Of a stretch of 64,000 bases of DNA, positions 57,148 through 64,000 are shown piece after piece (position 1 is the stretch's first letter; every line of letters begins with the position of its first letter). The translations under genes were made by a program, and so were the position numbers. Origin of the DNA: Cryptomeria japonica (lineage: Eukaryota; Streptophyta; Pinopsida; Cupressales; Cupressaceae); contig NC_081412.1 of NCBI RefSeq assembly GCF_030272615.1, positions 671,734,852-671,798,851 on the forward strand, given 5' to 3'. Below the pieces are notes generated by a model that was not told where the DNA came from, ran no database searches, and was given only the letters and a program-made list of their open reading frames with translations.

Positions 57148-58410
57148 TCACTTTGCAAGGGCTAGATGAAAACCAAGGTGGTCTACCTCTTCCTGAGAAA
57201 TCCAAGATGAGTCTTCAATTGGTCTGCCTTTCCACTTTACCAAGTACTCTTGATACTAACTGCTTCGAGTACTACGACCAATCCTACTATCCAAAATTTT
57301 GTCAATTTGATCTGGTTCCTTCCAGAGCAACTGTTTCTCCCAGTCTGCTACACTGTCTTAGCTGAATTCTAGTTGATGATACTGATGAAGGTCTGCAATA
57401 TTGAACACCAGTGAAATACTCAAACTATCTGGTAACTCCACTTCATATGCATTTCCAGAACTGAATTTCCTTAACATCTTACAAGGTCCAAACTTCTTCA
57501 TCTACAACTTATTATAGGTTCCAACCAGAAATCTTTCTTTTCTTAAGTATACCATCACCTCATCATCAATTTCAAATTCCTTGTCTCCTCTTCTCATCTA
57601 CCTTTTCCTTATACTTACTGTTCATATCTTCCAAATCTTGTTTAACCTGAATGTGCAATGTTGCCATGTGATCTGCAAAATCCTCTACTTCTGAACTTCT
57701 CTGGTCATCACTGCTAATATCCCTTAATTATGATATACCTCTAGGATGCATTCTGGTAACTATCCAAAAGGGTGTTTTTCCAGTACTCCTACTCACTGAA
57801 TTGTTATAGCCAAACTCTACTTGTGCAAGGATTAAATCCCAACTTCTAGTTTTCTCCCACTAAACATCTCAACAAGTTTCCCAAACTACAGTTAACTACT
57901 TCTGTCTATCCATCAGTCTGTGGGTGAAAAGTAGAACTGAATTTCAAATCTGTCTTCATCTTCTTCCAAAGTGTTCTCCAAAAATAGCCAACAAACTTAG
58001 TGTCTCTATCTAAAACTATGTTTTAGGTAATCCATGCAATCTCACCACTTCCTTGAAAAATAGGTCTACTACATGAACTGCATCTGATGTCTTCTTGCAA
58101 GGTATGAAATGAGCCATCTTAGAAAATATATCCACCACCACAAATATTGAACCATTCCCCCTCGGTGTCTTAGTTAAGACAAGTACAAGATCCATACTTA
58201 CATCCTCCCAAGGTCTTATTGGTACTGTCAAAGGTTTATACATTCCCACATTTTAACTACTACCTTTCGCAACTTGACAAACTCTACAACTTTGTACATA
58301 TCTCTTAACATCCTTATGAATTTAGAGCCAAAAGTACTGCTCACTTACTAATGCAATTGTTTTATCAATGTCAAAGTGTCCAGCTAAACCTCCACTATGC
58401 TTCTAGGTTA
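57148..58410 (-). pseudogene. Gypsy integrase with C-terminal chromodomain
   Basis: Minus-strand pol 3' end of a chromovirus-type Ty3/Gypsy element. The integrase zinc finger is visible near 58400-58270 (HSGGLAGHFDIDKT, then CRVC). The catalytic core is open from 58249 to 58016 ([41 protein letters not shown]) and continues after a stop with DRDTKF and FHPQTDG, so the DDE residues can be placed. Broken sequence follows, then a chromodomain near 57260-57165 (EYLVKWKGRPIEDSSW) ending at the TGA at 57148-57150. Integrase inserts the cDNA; the chromodomain is thought to steer it to heterochromatin. Gag, protease and RT are absent, so it is truncated near 58410. Confidence 0.85.
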
Positions 58411-58824
58411 GTGCAGGATCATGGGGCCCCAAAAGGTGGCAATGCGAAAAAAATAGCCTTCTCCACTCACCTAAAAACATGAAAATCCATGTTGATTTTT
58501 TGCTAGGCCTAGGTGTCAGTACACCTTGGCATGGTAAACAGCTAAGCAAATCAGATATCGAATAAAATCAGATATCCGATTTTTATTTATAATTTTAAAT
58601 TAAAAAATTAATTATATAATATATAATGTAATATAATAATATATTAAATATTACATATTATATAATATATAATATATTATTATATTATATTATATATTAT
58701 ATAATACATAATATATAATATAATATTATGGTATATTATATAATATATTATTATATTATAATATATTATTATATTATAATATAATATTATATAATTATAT
58801 AATATAATAATATATTATATTATT
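58411..58824. repeat. Left part of AT-rich dispersed repeat hit by LINE
   Basis: Starts near TGCAGGATCATGG (also near 5142), carries the paired ATCAGATATC-type motif at 58547-58585, then ~240 bp of almost pure A/T palindromic sequence. The right part resumes at about 61600-61780 after the LINE. Confidence 0.55.
58567..58585. repeat. Inverted repeat arm, left
   Basis: ATCAGATATCCGATTTTTA. Its reverse complement with one mismatch lies at 61695-61713, on the other side of the LINE and AT tract. Confidence 0.75.
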
Positions 58825-58829
58825 ATAAT

Positions 58830-59580
58830 CCTTTTTCAGTTATTGTTAATGGTAATCCTTCTGGTTTTTAACGAGCCACTCAAGGAGTTCGACAAGGTGA
58901 CCCACTATCACCTTTTCTCTTCATTATTATGGCAGAATCTTTTAGCAGATTGGTTGATAAGCAGTTGAGTCTGGGTCTTTGGAAGGGGGTATGCATCCCT
59001 AATACCTCAATTTATATTACTCACACTTTATTTGCAAGTGATACACTTTTATTTGGTTGTTCCAATATTCAAGAAAGAAGGCATATTAAGAAAATGTTGG
59101 ACATATATACTTCCGGATCTGGGCAGAAAATTAGTGCTCAGAAATATAAATTATTCATATTCAATACTTTTGAAATGGTGTCTAACAACATTATCCAAAC
59201 ATTGGGCTTTCCAATGGATTCTCTTCCATCATCGTACTTGGGTATCCCTTTCTTTATGGGAGCAGGGAAACCTTCTTTTTAGAATTTTGTGATTGATAGA
59301 TAAAAAAGAAGAATTTATGTGTGGACAGATAGATGGTTATCTCTATCAGCAGAATCCTTCTTGTCAAAATTGTTTTGGCTACAATTCCAAACTATTACAT
59401 TTCAATCCTTCAAGCCCCGAAATCTATTGTTTCTCCTATTGAGAAAATTATTCAAAATTTTATTTGGAAAGGCAATCTTTAAGAAGATAAAAAGATCCTG
59501 CTTGTGTCTCTCAATAAAATGACTCCAAGAAAATCTATGGGCAAGGTTGGTCTGCATGATCTTTGAAAAAGGAATAAGGC
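58830..59580 (+). pseudogene. LINE reverse transcriptase, C-terminal half
   Basis: The frame starts within RT with FSVIVNGNPSGF, then GVRQGDPLSPFLFIIMAES, a standard LINE RT block. The catalytic box reads LFASDTLLF instead of FADDTLLF, so one catalytic Asp is lost and the copy was inactive as it stands. GQKISAQKYKLF and LPSSYLGIPFFMGA follow, matching the usual thumb-side blocks of plant LINE RTs. Stops and frame changes appear after 59280. Confidence 0.85.
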
Positions 59581-59593
59581 CTTTGGGGAAAAG

Positions 59594-61120
59594 TTGGTTT
59601 GGAATATTTATGAAAAACCACATGCTTTGTGGTGTCAAATTATGCAAGAAAAGTATCTAGATAATCCTACCCCATCACATATATTTACTATCCTCAATCC
59701 TCCATCAGGGTCTGCAGTTTGGAACTTCATGATGGGTTCTAGGAATGTGATTACTAGATATTTATCGTGGCAAGTACATAATGGCAAAGATGTCAACTTT
59801 TGGCATGATTCATGGAGTGTTCTCCCCCCTCTTAATATTGAGGAATCCCTAGTAGATGTGATCCCTATATTTATTTCTCAATGGGTTTCTCACCTTCATG
59901 ATTACATAGATGATCTTGAGAAGCCTTCAAATCATGTCATTTGGAAGAACCCAGCTCTACTCCCAATCTCCCTGGGTCAAAAGGTAAATTTTTCTTTGAT
60001 TCTAAAGAACCGCATTAATTTTATCTCTAATGGTTTGGAAAAATTGATATGGTGCCCTACAAAGAATGGAAATTACTCTATCAAGGAAGGGTATATGGCA
60101 ATTCATCAGATGTTTGTTCAATCCTATTCACAAAGAGCTTATAATTTATGTTGGAACAACAATGTTCTTCCCAAGGCAGGGATGTTTTCTTGGCTTGTTC
60201 TATATAAGAGAATGCTCACCAGTGAGAGACTTGATAAATTGAATATTGCACATCTATTTGCTTGTGTACTTTGTGGCGAGCACAGTGAAAAATTAGATCA
60301 ACTCCTCCTCCAATGTGATTTTGCTCATTATTGTTGGATATTTGTGCTTGATAAGCTTTCCTTTAGCATCCCTCTTCCAAATAATTTATGGGATTTGTTC
60401 CAATCATGGCTAGTCTTATACTCATCCTCTCTTTTTGCATGCATTTGGAAAGTGATCCCATCCACAATAGTATGGTCACTTTGGTGGGAAAGAAATAAGT
60501 GTATTTTTAGAAAGCAAACATCTCCTCTTTTTGATGTTTTCAATTATATTGAAAAACCAGTATTAGAACTGGTTAATGCTCATGTTTCAAATCAGCTCAA
60601 TTCAAATAGGGAATTTACTTCTTGGGATGGTCAAGTTATTAATTGTTGGAAGGGCATTTCTATTTATGTACCACCTTGTCTTCTGAGAGTGAGAACTAGC
60701 AAAATTGATAGAAATAAAGTGAAATTGTATCCTTCAGATTCAATGCATTTCAAATTGAATTTTGATGGCTCCTCTAAAGGGAACCCAGGTGATGTAGGGA
60801 TAGGAGTATGCATAAGGGATCACACAGGGTGTGTTTTTCCTTTGAAATCTGCTTATATTCCATTGGGTACTAACAAATTTGTTGAGGCATATGCTTTACT
60901 TGAAGGCATTATACTAGTAAAAAAATGAAACATCTCTTATATTTACATTGAAGGTGATTCAAATATTATTATCAACGCTTGCATAAAGAGAAATATTGAT
61001 AATCAGCAGATAAGATATTTACTTGAACAAGCATGGACACTTATTGATACATTTGTAAACTTTACCATTTCACATGTGTATAGAGAAAGGAAGAAAAAAC
61101 TTTGGAGGACATGGGTATAG
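59594..61120 (+). pseudogene. LINE ORF2 C-terminus: zf-RVT and RNase H
   Basis: An uninterrupted 444-codon frame from 59594 to 60928 is the longest open frame in the window. It holds a plant LINE linker (DVNFWHDSW near 59790), the zf-RVT zinc-binding module near 60265-60330 (CVLCGEHSEKLDQLLLQC) and the start of RNase H (NFDGSSKGNPGDVGIG near 60760, then EAYALLEGI with the catalytic Glu near 60885). A TGA at 60926-60928 interrupts RNase H; beyond it the frame continues with EGDSNIIIN (catalytic Asp) and SHVYRER, but the final Asp segment is lost to a frameshift near 61090. ATG at 59594 is internal to ORF2, so the frame is a surviving piece and not an independent gene. Confidence 0.88.
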
Positions 61121-61600
61121 GATAATATTATACATGGCTATGCAGTGGTCTTTTTCATAATAATAAAAATTGGTATGTGTGGTATTATAAGTGCAGGGTC
61201 ACGTGGTTCTATTGTATCTGTATGATGTGAATGGATGTCGATTTGAGCATCTAAGAAGCATGTTGGATTGCAAGTTGAATAAATTCATAAGTGAGAGATT
61301 GTGGACTACTATGTAGATGTGTACAGCTCTCGTGATGTTTTGGTTCGAACTTCACCTTGTTCAACATATTCCAAAAAGCATTCGATACATGGGGATGATT
61401 TGTGGCACTCGGTATTCTGGACATTATAAGATATATTGTATTTTTTGGCATACTAGAGATTTAAGTTTCACAACCTTTCTATGTATTGTAGAGCAAGGAT
61501 CGGAGTTTTTCTTAATGGTTCTTTTCTCTAGGTTCTCTTTGAATCAGCTTTTGTAAAAGAAATATATAAATAAATAAAATATATTAAGAGGCACTGCCAC

Positions 61601-61785
61601 CTTTTTCAATATATATATATATAATTATATTATATAATATAATAATATATTATTATATTATATAATATAATGTTATTTTAAAGTAATTTTAGTATAAAAA
61701 TCGGATATCAGATTCCCAAAAATCACGTAGCCTGTGGGTTAAAAATAACTCACGGGCTATCACAATCCACCAGTCCAAATATACA
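61601..61785. repeat. Right part of AT-rich dispersed repeat
   Basis: A/T palindromic tract continuing the sequence at 58595-58824, then the inverted arm at 61695-61713, followed by GC-richer sequence ACGTAGCCTGTGGG and CTCACGGGCTA that itself forms a loose inverted pair. Confidence 0.55.
61695..61713. repeat. Inverted repeat arm, right
   Basis: TAAAAATCGGATATCAGAT, the reverse complement (one mismatch) of 58567-58585. Confidence 0.75.
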
Positions 61786-61974
61786 TTGAAAGGTAATATT
61801 TTTATTGTTTTCAATAATTTTCATTCAATTTTTGTATTTTTTTTAATGTTTAGTTGTTTTTTCATTGAAACTATTGTTTTTTTCATGAAAACTAGGTTTT
61901 TTTTAAATCAAATACAAAATTGTTTAGATTTGTTAACTAAATTCAATTGTTTACATTCAATTAAGTTAAAAATG

Positions 61975-63910
61975 GGGGATAACATTGAAAACATTGACAA
62001 CCACAACTGCAACAACGAAACCCCCCTCAATTTAGGATTTAATTGCACAAAATTTGAACAAATTGAGGGGGATTGCAGATGTATATCGTAGGATCCCTCG
62101 TCTAAACCCAATGTTTGATCCTCTCACATCAATCATAAATAGTATGGAAACTATGACTAAGGAGCACAATGTTGCCCCTTTGTTGTGAGATTCTATGAGA
62201 GAAAAATATGCAGCCAGCTTATCTTATAAGGAGATCAAGGATCTCAAGATATCCAAAACCACTATCACCTCATTGTGTGTGAATCCCTGCATTGGTCAAC
62301 TTGTAGACCCCAAAGGAAAAAAAATATTTGTATTAAATGATGCACAAATGATGGTATTGTGAAAAACTTTTGGGATTGTTGGTGGATGGTTTTTGACAAA
62401 CCACCCAACAACAATCTTGATGTCCCCTTCTACTTCATAAAAAAATTGTATGTTGAGTTTGTTTTAGGAAAACATGTGAACTACTTTGACATTGAACCTT
62501 TCTAGGGTGTGGATCTAGGTATCCCCCAAAATAGACCTGGGACAGTCAGAGTAGTCTAGGGCCCATATGTCCCCCCTCTTCCTGTTGATCCCCTACCTCC
62601 AGTGCAACATCCAGATATCGTTTGTGAGGCAACATCATGAACCATATCGTCTATGAACTCTTTGAGTAGCCTTTTGGTTTCTCAGGCTGGGTCAGTAGCT
62701 CAACCTACTTTTGATGGTAGCGGTGCATCCATGGCAGTGACACGTCATCCTCGACTCCACACATTTGAGTGCCCCATAGTTGTGTCATGTGTGGGCATGT
62801 ATGCTTGGGTCCAGTTGGACAACCTATTGATCCTCCTTTGGATAGTGCAGATTATGAGGTGTATGAGATGCACGGTGCACCAGATGTTATGACACAAACT
62901 AGAGGATACCCTGGAGACTCCTCACATGCTAGAGGCAAGGACGGACCGTCATCATATATTGATGATGTAGTGGTAAGATTTGTATTTCCACAGTTCATGC
63001 TATATTTTAAATGAATATTTATAATCTAGATAATATTAAGTACTAATTTTTATTTACATGGTCTAATTAACAGTTGATGACTAAGGAGGAGTTGACACTG
63101 ATTCAGGAGGGCACCTTGATAACCATTTCATTTGGCCTTGATAGGTTGACAATACATATATTATTGCACCTAGTTGTTTGTATTATATTGTGCATGCATG
63201 CTCATCATTTACATTGGTATTAATTATATTATGTAGTAACTTTCATGTATATCTTATTTCACTCTTGTAGGGCACAAGCAGCATGAGTGCGGGGTAATGT
63301 GATTTAGGATTTGGTAGTGCAGTTGGAGACAAGGGAAAGTTAATTGAATACAAATTTGATTGAATGAATATTTTAAATAATTTATAGTGATTATACATGT
63401 CTAGACATAGATTGATATTTTTATATACTTATTGTGTATATGTACAGAGAATTCTTGGCTTCACATCCTTGTTGACTACACCTAGTATACCTAAAGATGA
63501 AGAAGAAGAAGAGATACCTTGAGTACATGTGTTTTTATTTTATTTTATTTTTAGTAGATATAATTTTTTATTATCAGTGACAATTATATGCTAACTTGTA
63601 TCAATGTCATGTTTGTGAACATATGTAGGTTGTGTATGAAAATATTAAAAACATACCTCCTTTACTGAAGACATACATCAAGAGTCTTGCAAAGCCAAAG
63701 AGAAAACGTGGAGATGAGGTAAACAATAATATTTCAATTGTAGTTTATTTTTATGTTAACTTTTCAAATGTGAGTTATATAATATAACTAATCTTAATCG
63801 TGGTTTGTTTTTTCTTGTGCAGGATCTTTCATAGCCGAGAAGTGCGGCGATGAGGATCGATTTTGATGATCCATCAGTAGCTTAGGATGTTATAGATAGT
63901 TTTGGGATGC
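61975..63910 (+). pseudogene. Eroded, possibly multi-exon gene of unknown family
   Basis: I do not recognise this gene. Coding-like segments are joined by plausible GT...AG borders: a first part (about 61975-62971) with a Pro-rich stretch (YVPPLPVDPLPPVQHPD near 62565-62620), then candidate exons 63074-63144, 63448-63522 (75 nt, acidic DEEEEEIP end), 63629-63718 (90 nt, KPKRKRGDE end) and 63823 onward (RIDFDDPSVA). Donors read GTAAGA, GTACAT and GTAAAC; acceptors read AACAG, TACAG, TGTAG and GTGCAG. In-frame TAG at former Gln positions and at least one frameshift show decay. It could be a transposon gene or a host pseudogene. Introns distinguish it from the retrotransposon ORFs in the window. 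Confidence 0.4.
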
Positions 63911-64000
63911 TTAAATGTCTATTTGGCATGTATATTTTTGTATATGGACATACATTCATGTATATAGACATACATTTTGTTTGACTTGGCGTTTATGCCA

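Larger units (their letters stand above)
58825..61600 (+). mobile_element. 5'-truncated LINE (RT end, zf-RVT, RNase H)
   Basis: Plus-strand LINE copy starting in the middle of the RT domain, inserted in an AT tract. It includes ORF2 remnants (58830-61120) and ~460 bp of 3' sequence ending in an A-rich ATAAATAAATAAAA-type tail region near 61570-61585. Similar AT-rich sequence lies on both sides and may hide a target-site duplication. It has no extra ORF after RNase H, unlike the LINE at 6245-9858. Confidence 0.8.

Noticed and set aside
57090-57365. 91-codon plus-strand frame
   Set aside because: It lies antisense to the Gypsy chromodomain segment, which has clear family motifs on the minus strand.

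Overview
The window looks like repeat-dense nuclear DNA from a large-genome land plant, most likely a gymnosperm (inference). It is AT-rich and holds several layers of old, nested retrotransposons: Ty1/Copia elements with plant initiator-Met primer sites, a Ty3/Gypsy element with 4.3-kb LTRs, a chromodomain-type Gypsy fragment and two plant LINEs with zf-RVT and RNase H domains. No intact host gene is supported. Nearly every coding remnant is broken by in-frame TAG, TAA or TGA at what look like former Gln and Arg codons, the pattern expected from deamination of methylated cytosines in silenced DNA.

Layout. 0.3-4.1 kb: an eroded plus-strand element-type ORF followed by an LTR-like block with a TATA box. 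6.2-9.9 kb: a minus-strand LINE insertion bounded by a perfect 16-bp target-site duplication, carrying the C-terminus of ORF2 and then an unexpected extra ORF on its 3' side. 10.0-23.6 kb: an array of a 20-bp monomer laid out in both orientations, split by a complete 7.6-kb non-autonomous Copia element (TSD CATAT). That element has a gag-like ORF with four zinc-knuckle modules and an unknown ~1,100-codon ORF, but no pol. 24.9-42.8 kb: a Sirevirus-like Copia element (minus strand) with gag-pol, split by an ~11-kb Gypsy insertion with LTRs at 27891-32167 and 34632-38923. Those LTRs contain PPR-gene fragments and clusters of four hairpins. The short interior encodes a repeat protein and holds a tRNA-Arg-like sequence. 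41.7-46.4 kb: the Copia 5' LTR plus ~1.2 kb of flank is tandemly duplicated. 47.1-55 kb: two related LTRs in opposite orientation around low-complexity, pol-less sequence. 55.3-58.4 kb: a third Copia LTR next to a Gypsy integrase-chromodomain remnant. 58.4-61.8 kb: a second LINE, 5'-truncated, inside an AT-rich repeat with inverted GATATCCGAT-type termini. 61.8-64 kb: an unidentified, possibly spliced, eroded gene.

The elements do not act as one pathway. The interest lies in captured or unexplained ORFs carried by elements that lack their own polymerase, in gene fragments inside giant LTRs, and in the inverted-monomer satellite. Boundaries were set by eye. Similarity statements are visual and no alignment or database search was run.
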